From Pseudomonas shahriarae (GTDB lineage: Bacteria; Pseudomonadota; Gammaproteobacteria; Pseudomonadales; Pseudomonadaceae): 64,000 nucleotides of DNA. Position numbers and translations under genes: made by a program. The stretch covers positions 4,629,001-4,693,000 of the forward strand of contig NZ_CP077085.1 in assembly GCF_014268455.2 (NCBI RefSeq), in the 5' to 3' direction. Positions 1-10,256 of the stretch are shown here, piece after piece (within the stretch, counting starts at the first letter, position 1; every line of letters begins with the position of its first letter). The notes under the pieces were generated by a model, which saw only the letters and a program-made list of their open reading frames with translations, did not search any database and was not told the origin of the DNA.

Positions 1-656
1 GTGCCGGTGTCCTGCAAAATGCGCCAATCCTCGGCGGCCAAGCCGGAGCCATCGCCCAGCACCAGTGCGGCCAGCCCGGCTTCACGCCCCCGGGCGTCTA
101 CCGCCAATAGCTGCTGGCGGACCCCATCGCGCCAGGCATGTCGGGCCGGCGCCAGGCGCTGGCCATCCTTGACCGACCCCGTCGCCCCCACACGCTGGGC
201 CAACAGCCAGGCCTCTTGATCGAAGCCCTGGAAATTCAACAGGCCGGAGGGTCGCTTGAGGGTCACGGCCAAACGCCAGCGCTCACCACTGCGCACGGGC
301 GGGCCGCCCTGCCAGCTCACACGGATGCGCTGGGGTAGCCGGTCCTGGCGTGACCGGCTGTCGCTCAGTTCGAAGCGCACCACCCCACCACTCTGCTGCG
401 GCAGCCCGCTGACGCGCCCTTCCAGCCAGCGGGTCTGGCCGTCCAGCGCGGGTACGAGCCGGTCGTCGAGCGCCCGTTGCGCGCTGAAACAGACCCACGC
501 CAGGCCCAACAGGAAAAACGCCAGCGGATAAGTACGAAACGGCAGTAGCATCAACGCCACCACCGGCAACACCAGCAACCAACCGACCGGCGGCAAGACG
601 GGCAGCAGGCGCAACGCCAGCAGCCCTAACGCCAGCGCAAACATCCCTGTACGCAT
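1..656 (-). CDS. comEC: ComEC/Rec2 DNA-uptake channel, N-terminal part
   Basis: This is the first ~218 codons of a minus-strand gene that runs off the left edge. The ATG is at 656. The N-terminus has several hydrophobic stretches (residues ~5-55), then a soluble segment with the features of the ComEC N-terminal (DUF4131-like) domain: a WLEGRVSG segment, a RIRVSWQGG segment and a NFQGFDQEAWLLAQ segment. It ends near LAALVLGDGSG, where the competence domain begins. ComEC forms the inner-membrane channel that takes up single-stranded DNA during transformation. Position next to the DUF2062 gene and gacS matches other pseudomonads as I remember them. The competence and metallo-hydrolase domains lie outside the window, so intactness cannot be judged. 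Confidence 0.85.
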   Translation of the reverse strand, partial: MRTGMFALALGLLALRLLPVLPPVGWLLVLPVVALMLLPFRTYPLAFFLLGLAWVCFSAQRALDDRLVPALDGQTRWLEGRVSGLPQQSGGVVRFELSDSRSRQDRLPQRIRVSWQGGPPVRSGERWRLAVTLKRPSGLLNFQGFDQEAWLLAQRVGATGSVKDGQRLAPARHAWRDGVRQQLLAVDARGREAGLAALVLGDGSGLAAEDWRILQDTG

Positions 657-792
657 GGATCATTCCTTGAGAGTGACCCATTGAGTGTTAGCCGAGTGGT
701 TCAGGGCAAACTATGATTTTTTGTCACAAAGTCTGAATTTCCCGTTCGTAGAATACGGGCATACTTGACCCTCGAACTGATCTGGACCCCTT

Positions 793-1308
793 ATGCCACG
801 GCACTTATTCAAACGGTACATGCCCGATCCGACCAGCATTCGGGAACACAAGTCCTTACGCTTTCTCGGCACGCTGCTCCATGACCCCAACCTCTGGCAC
901 CTCAATCGGCATTCAGTTGCCCGGGCCATGGCTGTCGGCCTGTTTGCCGCCTTCATCCCCATACCCTTGCAGATGTTGCTGGCGGCCTTCCTCGCCATTT
1001 CCGTGCGCGGCAATATGCCCATTGCCGTGAGCCTGGTGTGGCTGACCAACCCGATTACCATGCCCGTGGTGTTCTTCTGCACCTATATGACCGGCACCTG
1101 GCTGATGAACATCCCCGCCCGCACCCTGCCCGATGAACTGACCTGGGAATGGATCAGCGGGCAACTGTCGACCATGTGGCAGCCGTTCCTCCTGGGCTCG
1201 GTGGTGATGGGCCTGGTATTGGGCGCGCTGGCGTACTGCATGACCATGGTGTATTGGCGGTGGTGGGTGGGGCATCAGTGGAAAAAACGGCAGCAACGTA
1301 ATCGGTAG
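793..1308 (+). CDS. DUF2062 domain membrane protein
   Basis: A 171-residue protein. After a basic N-terminus (residues 1-40, with the HEHK-like start IREHKSLRFLG), it has two or three hydrophobic segments: about 48-72 (VGLFAAFIPIPLQMLLAAF), 80-105 and 130-155. The pattern PxP in the first helix and SLVWLTNPITMPVVFF in the second is that of DUF2062 proteins. Function is unknown; it is an inner-membrane protein of normal family length. It lies between comEC (divergent) and gacS (same strand, 219 bp downstream). The ATG at 793 is the first in frame after the comEC start. Confidence 0.8.
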   Translation: MPRHLFKRYMPDPTSIREHKSLRFLGTLLHDPNLWHLNRHSVARAMAVGLFAAFIPIPLQMLLAAFLAISVRGNMPIAVSLVWLTNPITMPVVFFCTYMTGTWLMNIPARTLPDELTWEWISGQLSTMWQPFLLGSVVMGLVLGALAYCMTMVYWRWWVGHQWKKRQQRNR

Positions 1309-1527
1309 TCGGCGAACGCCCCTGTTGTGAGCTGGTTTGTCTGCCTGACAACCCGAGGTGTCCCGGTGAGCACCGCAGCAATGGACATGGGCTCAATAAG
1401 CCCGCCATCATCCCCCTCAAGCATCTTTTGCAAGATTCCAAGCCCCTCATATGGCTACACTGCGCAGGTAGCGCAGGCCGGATGCCTGCGTAGAATCTCG
1501 ACATCAGTGTGGTAGCAGGAGAGTGGC

Positions 1528-4281
1528 GTGCTAAGAAGAATGGGGATAAAAGGCCGCGTACTGTTGCTGACCTTGTTGCCTACCAGCCTGATGGCATTGC
1601 TCCTGGGCGGATATTTCACCTGGATGCAGCTCTCGGAGCTGCAAACCCAACTGCTCAATCGCGGCGAGATGATCGCCGAACAGCTAGCGCCGCTGGTGGC
1701 ACCGGCACTGGGTAACAAGAACACCGACCTGCTGGAACGCATCGCCACCCAGTCCCTGGAGCAAGTCGACGTGCGGGCCGTGTCTTTCCTGGCGCCCGAC
1801 CGCTCGGCCCTGGCCCATGCCGGCCCGACCATGCTCAACCAGCCGCCCATCGGCAACAGCTCACACCTGCTGCAACGCACCGGCAATGACGCCACCCGCT
1901 ACCTGCTGCCGGTGTTCGGCCGCCATCGCAACCTCGCCGGCGAGCTGATTCCCGACGAAGCCGATCGCCTGCTGGGCTGGGTCGAACTGGAACTGTCCCA
2001 CAACGGCATGCTGCTGCGCGGCTATCGCAGCCTGTTCGCCAGCCTGCTGTTGATTGCCATCGGCCTGATCTGCACGGCGGCCCTGGCCCTGCGTATCAGC
2101 CGCACGATCAACTCGCCTATCGGCCAGATCAAACAAGCGGTGGCGCAGCTCAAGGACGGCAACCTGGAAACCCGTTTGCCGCCCCTGGGCAGCCAGGAGC
2201 TGGATCAGTTGGCGTCCGGCATCAACCGCATGGCCGAAACCCTGCAAAACGCCCAGGAAGAACTGCAACACAGCATCGACCAGGCCACCGAAGACGTGCG
2301 CCAGAACCTGGAAACCATCGAGATCCAGAACATCGAGCTGGACCTGGCCCGCAAGGAGGCCCTGGAGGCCAGCCGCATCAAGTCGGAGTTCCTGGCCAAT
2401 ATGAGCCATGAAATCCGCACACCGCTCAATGGCATCCTCGGTTTCACCCACCTGTTGCAGAAAAGCGAACTGTCGCCCCGTCAGTTGGATTACCTGGGCA
2501 CCATTGAAAAATCCGCCGACAACCTGCTGGGCATCATCAACGAGATTCTCGACTTCTCGAAAATCGAAGCCGGCAAGCTGGTGCTCGACAGTATCCCGTT
2601 CAACCTGCGCGACCTGTTGCAAGACACCCTGACCATCCTCGCCCCGGCCGCCCATGCCAAACAGCTGGAGCTGGTGAGCCTGGTCTACCGCGATACTCCG
2701 CTGTCCCTGGTGGGCGACCCGCTGCGTCTCAAGCAGATCCTCACCAACCTGGTCAGCAACGCCATCAAATTCACCCGCGAAGGCACCATCGTCGCCCGGG
2801 CCATGCTCGAAGACGAGCAGGAAGACAGCGTGCAACTGCGCATCAGCGTGCAGGACACCGGCATCGGCCTGTCGAACCAGGATGTGCGCGCCCTGTTCCA
2901 GGCCTTTAGCCAGGCGGATAACTCCTTGTCCCGTCAGCCCGGTGGCACCGGGTTGGGGCTGGTGATTTCCAAGCGCCTGATCGAGCAGATGGGCGGCGAA
3001 ATCGGCGTCGACAGCACGCCAGGCGAGGGTTCGGAGTTCTGGATCAGCCTCAACCTGCCAAAAACCCGCGACGATATCGAAGACTTGCCCGCCCCGCCGT
3101 TGTTGGGCCGGCGTGTGGCGGTGCTGGAGAACCACGAACTGGCGCGCCAGGCCCTGCAACACCAGTTGGAAGACTGCGGCCTGGAGGTCACGCCGTTCAA
3201 CAACCTGGAGAACCTGACCAACGGCATCACCAGCGCACACCAGACCGAGCAGGCCATCGACCTCGCGGTACTGGGCATCACCGCCAACGATATTCCGCCG
3301 GAGCGCCTCAACCAACACCTGTGGGACCTTGAGCACCTGGGCTGCAAAGTGCTGGTGCTGTGCCCGACCACCGAGCAGATGCTGTTCAACCTGTCGGTGC
3401 CCAACCCCAATAGCCAGTTGCAGGCCAAGCCGGCCTGCACCCGTAAATTGCGCCGGGCGCTGTCCGACCTGATCAGCCCGCGCCCCTTGCGCAGTGAACC
3501 GGGCGAGCCGTTGTCCAGCCGTGCGCCACGGGTGCTGTGTGTCGACGACAACCCGGCCAACCTGCTGCTGGTACAGACCCTGCTCGAAGACATGGGCGCC
3601 AAGGTCCAGGCCGTGGAAAGCGGCTATAGCGCCATCGAAGCGGTGAAGAAAGAAGCCTTCGACCTGGTACTGATGGACGTGCAGATGCCCGGCATGGACG
3701 GGCGCCAGAGCACCGAGGCGATTCGTCAGTGGGAAAGCGAGCGCCACGGCACGCCACTGCCTATCGTCGCCCTGACGGCCCACGCCATGGCCAATGAAAA
3801 ACGCGCCCTGCTGCAAAGCGGCATGGATGACTACCTGACCAAGCCCATCAGCGAGCGGCAACTGGCCCAGGTGGTGCTGAAATGGACCGGCCTGGCCTTA
3901 CGCAATCAAGGCCCGGAACGCGCAGTCGAAGGCCACGGCCCCGCCGCTCAACTGCCGGTACTTGACCATGAAGAGGGCCTGCGCCTAGCGGCCGGCAAGG
4001 CGGACTTGGCCGCCGATATGCTGGCCATGTTGCTGGCGTCCCTGGAAGCTGACCGTGAGGCCGTCTGCGTCGCCCGCGAAGCCAACGACAACAATGCCCT
4101 GATCGAACGGGTCCACCGCCTGCACGGCGCCACCCGCTACTGCGGCGTGCCGCAATTGCGCGCAGCCTGCCAACGCGCCGAAACCTTGCTCAAGCAGGAT
4201 GACGCCAAGGCCATGGCTGCCCTGGATGAACTGGACATGGCCATCGCCCGCCTTGCCAGCGAGGCCCGGGTCAACGCCTGA
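1528..4281 (+). CDS. gacS: Hybrid sensor histidine kinase GacS
   Basis: Tripartite hybrid kinase of 917 residues that phosphorylates GacA and so drives the Gac/Rsm switch of secondary metabolism, biofilm and virulence. Order: TM1 (~11-31), periplasmic sensor region, TM2 (~168-188), HAMP (~190-243), HisKA with FLANMSHEIRTPLNG and phospho-acceptor H294, HATPase with N-box N411, a degenerate receiver-like stretch (~530-640), a receiver with LVLMDVQMPGMDG and D717, and a C-terminal HPt with HRLHGATRYCG and H863. The GTG at 1528 is preferred over the ATG at 1540: an AGGAG lies seven bases upstream, and GacS proteins normally begin ML..LGIKGR. Length is normal and all phosphorelay residues are present, so it appears intact. 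ldhA follows after a strong hairpin. Confidence 0.96.
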   Translation: MLRRMGIKGRVLLLTLLPTSLMALLLGGYFTWMQLSELQTQLLNRGEMIAEQLAPLVAPALGNKNTDLLERIATQSLEQVDVRAVSFLAPDRSALAHAGPTMLNQPPIGNSSHLLQRTGNDATRYLLPVFGRHRNLAGELIPDEADRLLGWVELELSHNGMLLRGYRSLFASLLLIAIGLICTAALALRISRTINSPIGQIKQAVAQLKDGNLETRLPPLGSQELDQLASGINRMAETLQNAQEELQHSIDQATEDVRQNLETIEIQNIELDLARKEALEASRIKSEFLANMSHEIRTPLNGILGFTHLLQKSELSPRQLDYLGTIEKSADNLLGIINEILDFSKIEAGKLVLDSIPFNLRDLLQDTLTILAPAAHAKQLELVSLVYRDTPLSLVGDPLRLKQILTNLVSNAIKFTREGTIVARAMLEDEQEDSVQLRISVQDTGIGLSNQDVRALFQAFSQADNSLSRQPGGTGLGLVISKRLIEQMGGEIGVDSTPGEGSEFWISLNLPKTRDDIEDLPAPPLLGRRVAVLENHELARQALQHQLEDCGLEVTPFNNLENLTNGITSAHQTEQAIDLAVLGITANDIPPERLNQHLWDLEHLGCKVLVLCPTTEQMLFNLSVPNPNSQLQAKPACTRKLRRALSDLISPRPLRSEPGEPLSSRAPRVLCVDDNPANLLLVQTLLEDMGAKVQAVESGYSAIEAVKKEAFDLVLMDVQMPGMDGRQSTEAIRQWESERHGTPLPIVALTAHAMANEKRALLQSGMDDYLTKPISERQLAQVVLKWTGLALRNQGPERAVEGHGPAAQLPVLDHEEGLRLAAGKADLAADMLAMLLASLEADREAVCVAREANDNNALIERVHRLHGATRYCGVPQLRAACQRAETLLKQDDAKAMAALDELDMAIARLASEARVNA

Positions 4282-4321
4282 TGCAGAGCAACACGCCCAA
4301 CGCCAATGACGGGCAACATCT

Positions 4322-4357
4322 CCTGTGGGCGCCGGTAAGCCGGCGCCCACAGGTTTT
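4322..4357 (+). terminator. Terminator-like hairpin after gacS
   Basis: A perfect 14-bp stem (CCTGTGGGCGCCGG / CCGGCGCCCACAGG) with a 4-base loop, followed by TTTTG. It starts 40 bases after the gacS stop codon and probably ends that transcript. The CTGTGGGCGCC core also resembles a REP half, so a repeat origin is possible. Confidence 0.7.
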
Positions 4358-4392
4358 GTGTCACCACACGCTATTTTGCAGGGAGCCCCTTG

Positions 4393-5382
4393 ATGCGCAT
4401 CATCCTCTTCAGCAGCCAGACCTATGACCGCGACAGCTTTCTCGCCGAACCCTTGCCCGCGGGCATGGAGTTGCAGTTCCAACCGGCACGCCTGAACCTC
4501 GACACCGTGGCCCTGGCCGATAAGCACAAAGTGGTCTGTGCCTTTATCAACGACGACCTCAGCGCCCCGGTGCTCGAACACCTCGCGGCCGGCGGCACGC
4601 AACTGATTGCCCTGCGCTCGGCCGGCTACAACCATGTGGACCTGGCCGCCGCCAAGCGCCTGGGCCTGACCATCGTGCGGGTGCCCGCGTACTCGCCCCA
4701 TGCAGTGGCCGAACATGCCGTGGCCCTGGTGCTGGCCCTCAACCGCCGCCTGCACCGCGCCTACAACCGTACCCGCGACGGCGACTTCAGCCTGCACGGC
4801 CTGACCGGCTTCGACCTGGTGGGCAAGACCGTGGGCGTGGTGGGGACCGGGCAGATCGGCGCGACCTTTGCCAAGATCATGGCCGGCTTTGGCTGCAGCT
4901 TGCTGGCATACGATCCCTACCCCAATCCGCAGGTCGAAGCCCTTGGCGCGCGCTATGTCAGCCTGCCCCAGTTGTTGGCCGAGGCACAGATCATCAGCCT
5001 GCACTGCCCGCTGACCGCCGACAGCAAGCACCTGATCAATGCGCAATCCCTGGCCCATATGCAGCCGGGAGCGATGCTGATCAACACCGGGCGCGGCGGC
5101 CTGGTGGACACCCCGGCATTGATCGAAGCGCTCAAGGATGGACAGCTGGGCTACCTGGGCCTGGATGTGTACGAAGAAGAGGCCCAGCTGTTTTTTGAAG
5201 ACCGTTCGGACCTGCCCTTGCAGGACGATGTGCTGGCACGCCTGCTGACCTTCCCCAACGTGATCATTACCGCGCACCAGGCATTCCTCACACGCGAGGC
5301 CCTGGCGGCGATTGCCGGGACCACCCTGGCCAATATCCAGGCCTGGGCCAACGGCCAGGCGCAAAACCTGGTACAGGGATGA
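4393..5382 (+). CDS. ldhA: Fermentative D-lactate dehydrogenase
   Basis: A 2-hydroxyacid dehydrogenase of 329 residues that reduces pyruvate to D-lactate with NADH in the cytoplasm. The catalytic domain opens with MRIILFSSQTYD. The Rossmann fold contains GVVGTGQIG. The active-site residues are visible: R234 in NTGRGG, the acidic DVYEEE segment, and H295 in TAHQAF. The ATG at 4393 follows a GCAGGGAGC ribosome-binding site; the TTG one codon earlier is less likely. In pseudomonads ldhA lies directly downstream of gacS, as here. It supports redox balance when oxygen is low. I saw no Anr box in the short gap upstream. Confidence 0.93.
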   Translation: MRIILFSSQTYDRDSFLAEPLPAGMELQFQPARLNLDTVALADKHKVVCAFINDDLSAPVLEHLAAGGTQLIALRSAGYNHVDLAAAKRLGLTIVRVPAYSPHAVAEHAVALVLALNRRLHRAYNRTRDGDFSLHGLTGFDLVGKTVGVVGTGQIGATFAKIMAGFGCSLLAYDPYPNPQVEALGARYVSLPQLLAEAQIISLHCPLTADSKHLINAQSLAHMQPGAMLINTGRGGLVDTPALIEALKDGQLGYLGLDVYEEEAQLFFEDRSDLPLQDDVLARLLTFPNVIITAHQAFLTREALAAIAGTTLANIQAWANGQAQNLVQG

Positions 5383-5453
5383 TCAACGGTCATCTACCGC
5401 GCGCATGGTGAACAGGCGAGCGTGATAGGATGCCGCGCCTATTTGGAGGATCC

Positions 5454-5894
5454 ATGGCCGAACACGATTTCCGCTTCAGTTTGCTGAGCCCACAACACAC
5501 CCTGATCGAATGCCGCGCCCTGGTGCCCGGTCGTTATCAAGTCACCGGCAATGGTGGCTCGATCAAGCATGGCGACGTGCTGATCGTCACTTTGCGCGGC
5601 AGCAAGACCCTGTCGATGCGCCTGACCGTCGAAGGCGATGCGCGCTACTCCATCCGCCCGGCCGGGCAATGGGTTGCCATGGCGCAAGGGCCGAAGTTCG
5701 GCGAGCTGGAGATTCACACCTGGAAGGTCAATTGCGACAGCTGCGACGCCGTGCTGGAGTTTGAGTTCGCAGTGGAAACCAAGTTGACCAAGGAACCGTT
5801 GCAACCGGCCGCCACTGCGCGCATTGCCGAGTTGGGCTGGGCCACCGTCGGCGACACGCACCGTTGCCCGAAATGCCAGCAGGCCGCGCCATGA
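5454..5894 (+). CDS. Conserved small protein with two CxxC pairs
   Basis: A 146-residue protein that I cannot assign to a named family. It is mostly beta-strand-like, with no signal peptide or membrane segment. Two Cys pairs, CDSC (~99-102) and CPKC near the C-terminus, could form one zinc ribbon. The ATG at 5454 follows TTGGAGGA and is better supported than the in-frame ATG at 5430. The stop overlaps the start of the next gene as ATGA, so the two are probably translationally coupled. That links this cytoplasmic protein to a lipoprotein gene. Function is unknown. Confidence 0.75.
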   Translation: MAEHDFRFSLLSPQHTLIECRALVPGRYQVTGNGGSIKHGDVLIVTLRGSKTLSMRLTVEGDARYSIRPAGQWVAMAQGPKFGELEIHTWKVNCDSCDAVLEFEFAVETKLTKEPLQPAATARIAELGWATVGDTHRCPKCQQAAP

Positions 5895-6295
5895 AGAGCC
5901 TGCTGATGGTCGCAGCGCTGGGCGCAGGCCTTGCCGGCTGCGCCAGCGACGAGGTCAAGCTCAAGCAGGATCACAGCTACATCGTGGAGTGGATCGGCGA
6001 GCGGCCCCTGATGGATTACGCCCACCTGACCGTGACCCTCGGTGCCGATGGCCGGGCCTATGGCAATGGCGGCTGCAACCACTGGTTCGCGCCGTACAGC
6101 CTGGACGGTGACAAACTCAGCTTCGGCAAGATCGGCAGCACCCGCAGGCTGTGTGCCGAAGCCCTGATGGAGCAGGAACAGCGCTTCTTCAAGGCCCTGG
6201 AAACCGTGCAACGCTGGGACATCTCGCCCATCGAGCAGACCCGTTTCTGGCCTGCCGAGGGCAAGCCACTGCGTTTGTGGCTGGAAGAAGGCTGA
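5891..6295 (+). CDS. META-domain lipoprotein
   Basis: A 134-residue lipoprotein. A signal peptide (MKSLLMVAALGAGLAGC) ends in the lipobox LAGC, so the mature protein begins at Cys17. The rest is a single META/DUF306 domain, marked by YGNGGCNHWFAPYSLDGDKLSFGKIGSTRRLC; HslJ-type proteins share this fold and its two cysteines. Such proteins are linked to heat-shock or novobiocin tolerance in enterobacteria, but the role here is not known. It overlaps the upstream gene by four bases (ATGA). The start at 5891 is set by that overlap and the signal peptide. Confidence 0.85.
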   Translation: MKSLLMVAALGAGLAGCASDEVKLKQDHSYIVEWIGERPLMDYAHLTVTLGADGRAYGNGGCNHWFAPYSLDGDKLSFGKIGSTRRLCAEALMEQEQRFFKALETVQRWDISPIEQTRFWPAEGKPLRLWLEEG

Positions 6296-6349
6296 TCCGT
6301 TGGCGATTGCGGTGTGCCGGGCATACCGCAATCGCCAGCGAGCAACCGT

Positions 6350-6811
6350 TTAGCCGCGCAGTTCCTTGAGCTTGGCCAATACCCCCGCCGCCGTCTGCTC
6401 GCCCAACATCTGCGCCCGCACCTTGCCCTTGTCATCAATGATGTAGGTCACCGGCAACGCTTCGCTGCGCGGGATATCAAAAATCGCCTCGGGGTTCTGT
6501 GCCAGTACCGTGAACTTGATGCCCAGCTTCTCGCTGGCGCTCTTGAGCTCTTCGCCCTGCACATTATCGAAGTTGACGCCGAACACGCTGACCGGCTGAC
6601 CCTTGAGCTGCTCGGCCAGGGCGTTGAGCTCGGGGATTTCGATGCGGCACGGGCCACACCATTCGGCCCAGTAATTGATCACCAACCATTGTTTGTCGAC
6701 GCGCTCGGACGCGACTTTCTGGCCGTATTGGTCAACGCCATAATCATTGCCGCAGCCGCTGAGCAGGAGTGTGGTGATAACTGCCAGTGCGCCTATCAGT
6801 CGCCGTGTCAT
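6350..6811 (-). CDS. TlpA-family thioredoxin-like lipoprotein
   Basis: A 153-residue thiol-disulfide oxidoreductase. The signal peptide ends at the lipobox LLSGC (Cys20), so it is probably anchored to a membrane facing the periplasm. The thioredoxin fold carries the redox motif WCGPC (C52, C55) and ends with a cis-proline region ALPVTYIIDD. TlpA/ResA-type proteins keep periplasmic cysteines reduced, often for cytochrome c or other metalloprotein assembly. It is transcribed alone on the minus strand, between the META lipoprotein and an ArsC-like reductase. The partner protein is not evident. Confidence 0.88.
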   Translation of the reverse strand: MTRRLIGALAVITTLLLSGCGNDYGVDQYGQKVASERVDKQWLVINYWAEWCGPCRIEIPELNALAEQLKGQPVSVFGVNFDNVQGEELKSASEKLGIKFTVLAQNPEAIFDIPRSEALPVTYIIDDKGKVRAQMLGEQTAAGVLAKLKELRG

Positions 6812-6926
6812 GGGGTAATCCTTAGCAAAAATGAACGTGGGCTGCGGCCGATCGCCTCTTACGGTTTAAGGACACGCCGCAGCGCAGGTAGAATACCCGC
6901 CACCTTACGCAAGATGCGACCCGCAC

Positions 6927-8294
<1,368 letters not shown>

Positions 8295-8301
8295 GGGTTA
8301 T

Positions 8302-8322
8302 ATGGGGCCGATCAGGCCCCAT
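8302..8322. terminator. Hairpin between convergent genes
   Basis: A perfect ATGGGGCC / GGCCCCAT stem with a GATCA loop, between the ends of the convergent DUF2069 and Tag-like genes. There is no U tract on either strand. It may act as a shared weak terminator or mRNA 3'-end barrier. Confidence 0.4.
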
Positions 8323-8329
8323 CGCGGTC

Positions 8330-9001
8330 TCAATGGTTGACGGTAAACGCCAGCATCATCGACAACTGGCACATCGGCCGCCCACTCTCGGCATGCCACT
8401 GGTTGAACGCCGCCTGTACCGTCGCCAGGTCCCGCAGGCTGGTGGGGGCCTTGTCGACAATCTCCTGCGCATTCAATGCCGCAACCACGTCATAACTCGG
8501 CACGAACGTGTCCTTGCCGACCATGCGCAAGAAGCGTGGCGCCGACAACCCGCCCAGTTGATGGCCGTGCTTGCTCAGGTATTTCCACAAACCGACGATA
8601 TCGGTCACCGGCCAGTCGGCGATCAATGCCGCGAAGCTGCCCTTTTCCTGCTCGACGTCGAGAATCATCTGCGCATTGCGCGGCACGCTCTTGAGCTTGC
8701 CCAGGTGGCGGATGATCCGCGTGTCTTGCATCAGGCGCTCAAGGTGCTCGGCGCCCATCAGCACGACTTTCTCAGGATCGAAGCCGAAGAACACCTGCTC
8801 GAACGCCGGCCATTTGGCGTCCACCACACTGTGCTTGAGCCCGGCGCGGAACACCCGCAGCGACAGAGTCGACAGGTAGCGGTCGTCGCTGATCTGGCGC
8901 AGTTGCGCCGGGGTCTTGGGCACGGGCAGGTGGGCTTCCAGCTCGGCTGCCGAACCAAAGCGGTTCAGACAGTATTCGTGCAGCCATTTGTAATCGCGCA
9001 T
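8330..9001 (-). CDS. DNA-3-methyladenine glycosylase I-like protein
   Basis: A 223-residue helical protein of the HhH-GPD/Tag superfamily. Family-like features are LPVPKTPAQLRQISDDRYLSTLS, the segment MQDTRIIRHLGKLKSVPRNA, and the C-terminal SAPRFLRMVGKDTFVPSYDV, where the conserved acid of the glycosylase fold would lie. Pseudomonads carry this as a second, divergent Tag-like gene. Removal of alkylated adenine is inferred from the family only; I do not see the cysteine/histidine zinc motif of classical Tag. It is transcribed toward the DUF2069 gene and followed upstream by ttcA on the same strand. Confidence 0.7.
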   Translation of the reverse strand: MRDYKWLHEYCLNRFGSAAELEAHLPVPKTPAQLRQISDDRYLSTLSLRVFRAGLKHSVVDAKWPAFEQVFFGFDPEKVVLMGAEHLERLMQDTRIIRHLGKLKSVPRNAQMILDVEQEKGSFAALIADWPVTDIVGLWKYLSKHGHQLGGLSAPRFLRMVGKDTFVPSYDVVAALNAQEIVDKAPTSLRDLATVQAAFNQWHAESGRPMCQLSMMLAFTVNH

Positions 9002-9021
9002 GCCCTCTCCTACGGGTTGAA

Positions 9022-9047
9022 ATGAAAACGGCGCCCATCAGCGCCGT
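9022..9047 (-). terminator. Intrinsic terminator of ttcA
   Basis: On the minus strand an ACGGCGC / GCGCCGT stem with a 6-base loop is followed by TTTTCATTT. It begins 22 bases after the ttcA stop and just before the Tag-like start codon. Confidence 0.75.
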
Positions 9048-9068
9048 CTGTCAGAGCCTGGAAAAGGC

Positions 9069-9893
9069 TCAGAGGTTCACAATGTTGACGAAGCGCGAAG
9101 CCGCAGTTTCGTCGATGCGCAGGCTGGTGAAGTCAAACAGGTTGCGGTCGGCCAACTGCGAGGGGATCACGTTCTGCAGGCTGCGGAAGATGCTTTCGGT
9201 ACGCCCCGGCGTCTTGCGCTCCCACTCCTGGAGCATGTCCTTGACCACCTGGCGCTGCAGGTTCTCCTGGGAACCGCAGAGGTTGCAGGGGATGATCGGG
9301 AATTGCTTGAAGTCGGAGTAGGCCTGGATGTCCTTCTCGTTGCAATACGCCAGCGGGCGGATCACCACGTTGCGCCCGTCGTCAGCGCGCAGCTTGGGCG
9401 GCATGGCCTTGAGGGAGCCGTTGAAGAACATATTGAGGAAGAAGGTCTCGACGATGTCATCGCGGTGATGACCCAGGGCCATCTTGGTTGCACCGATTTC
9501 ATCGGCAAAGGTGTACAGCGTGCCACGGCGCAGGCGCGAACACAGCGAGCAGGTGGTCTTGCCTTCCGGAATCAGCTCCTTGACCACCGAATAGGTGTCT
9601 TTCTCGACGATGTGGTACTCGATGCCCAGGGTCTTGAGGTAGGCCGGCAGCACGTCCTCGGGGAACCCGGGCTGCTTCTGGTCCATGTTGACGGCCACTA
9701 TGTCGAATTTGATCGGCGCGACCTTTTGCAGGTGCAGCAGCACGTCCAGCATGGTGTAGCTGTCTTTGCCGCCGGACAGGCAGACCATGACCTTGTCGCC
9801 CTCTTCGATCATGTTGAAGTCAGCGACAGCCTCACCGGCCAGGCGCCGCAGGCGTTTTTGCAGTTTGTTCTGATTGACGGTAAGGGTGCCCAT
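9069..9893 (-). CDS. ttcA: tRNA 2-thiocytidine synthetase TtcA
   Basis: A 274-residue PP-loop ATPase that makes 2-thiocytidine at tRNA position 32. The PP-loop SGGKDS lies at residues 40-45. The [4Fe-4S] ligands appear as the CSLC pair around residue 120 and a further Cys in PCNLCGS. The ATG at 9893 gives the usual [15 protein letters not shown] start. The length is typical. It ends at an intrinsic terminator. In several proteobacteria ttcA neighbours anr; here no anr gene is adjacent. Confidence 0.95.
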   Translation of the reverse strand: MGTLTVNQNKLQKRLRRLAGEAVADFNMIEEGDKVMVCLSGGKDSYTMLDVLLHLQKVAPIKFDIVAVNMDQKQPGFPEDVLPAYLKTLGIEYHIVEKDTYSVVKELIPEGKTTCSLCSRLRRGTLYTFADEIGATKMALGHHRDDIVETFFLNMFFNGSLKAMPPKLRADDGRNVVIRPLAYCNEKDIQAYSDFKQFPIIPCNLCGSQENLQRQVVKDMLQEWERKTPGRTESIFRSLQNVIPSQLADRNLFDFTSLRIDETAASRFVNIVNL

Positions 9894-9966
9894 GGCGCTT
9901 GGATCCGCGAAAAGGTGTGGGACGAAAAGCCGGGTATTTTAACGATATGAACGACCGAGTTCCAAT

Positions 9967-10054
9967 GTGGGAGGGGCTTGCTCCCGATGGCGGTAGGTCA
10001 GTCGACAAATTCATGGCTGACCCACCGCCATCGCAGGCAAGCCAGCTCCCACAG
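9967..10054. repeat. REP doublet (REPIN-like) with unlike arms
   Basis: Two inverted REP sequences about 40 bases apart. The left arm reads GTGGGAGGGGCTTGCTCCC; the right arm, read inward, is GTGGGAGCTGGCTTGCCTGCG. Both continue into a GATGGCGG / CCGCCATC core. The arms belong to two different REP sequence classes. It lies between ttcA and the Yip1 gene. Confidence 0.8.
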
Positions 10055-10256
10055 GGGGCTGCATTCCACGTCACAGACCCAGGCGCGATTAAGCCCAGTG
10101 TTTACAGCGCAATTTGCTCTAAAGCCCCACACTTTTTCCGGTCATGACTTCCTATACTGCGACATAAGGTCGCACACATATCCAGACCTTTCAGGCCACT
10201 TGGCCGGCGGGCGCTCCGCTTGGGGGGCGATGGCAATAACGACAGGAGTGACTGGC

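Noticed and set aside
1861..3861. A 666-codon open frame antisense to gacS
   Set aside because: Gln/Gly-rich shadow of gacS; no start signal and no domain.
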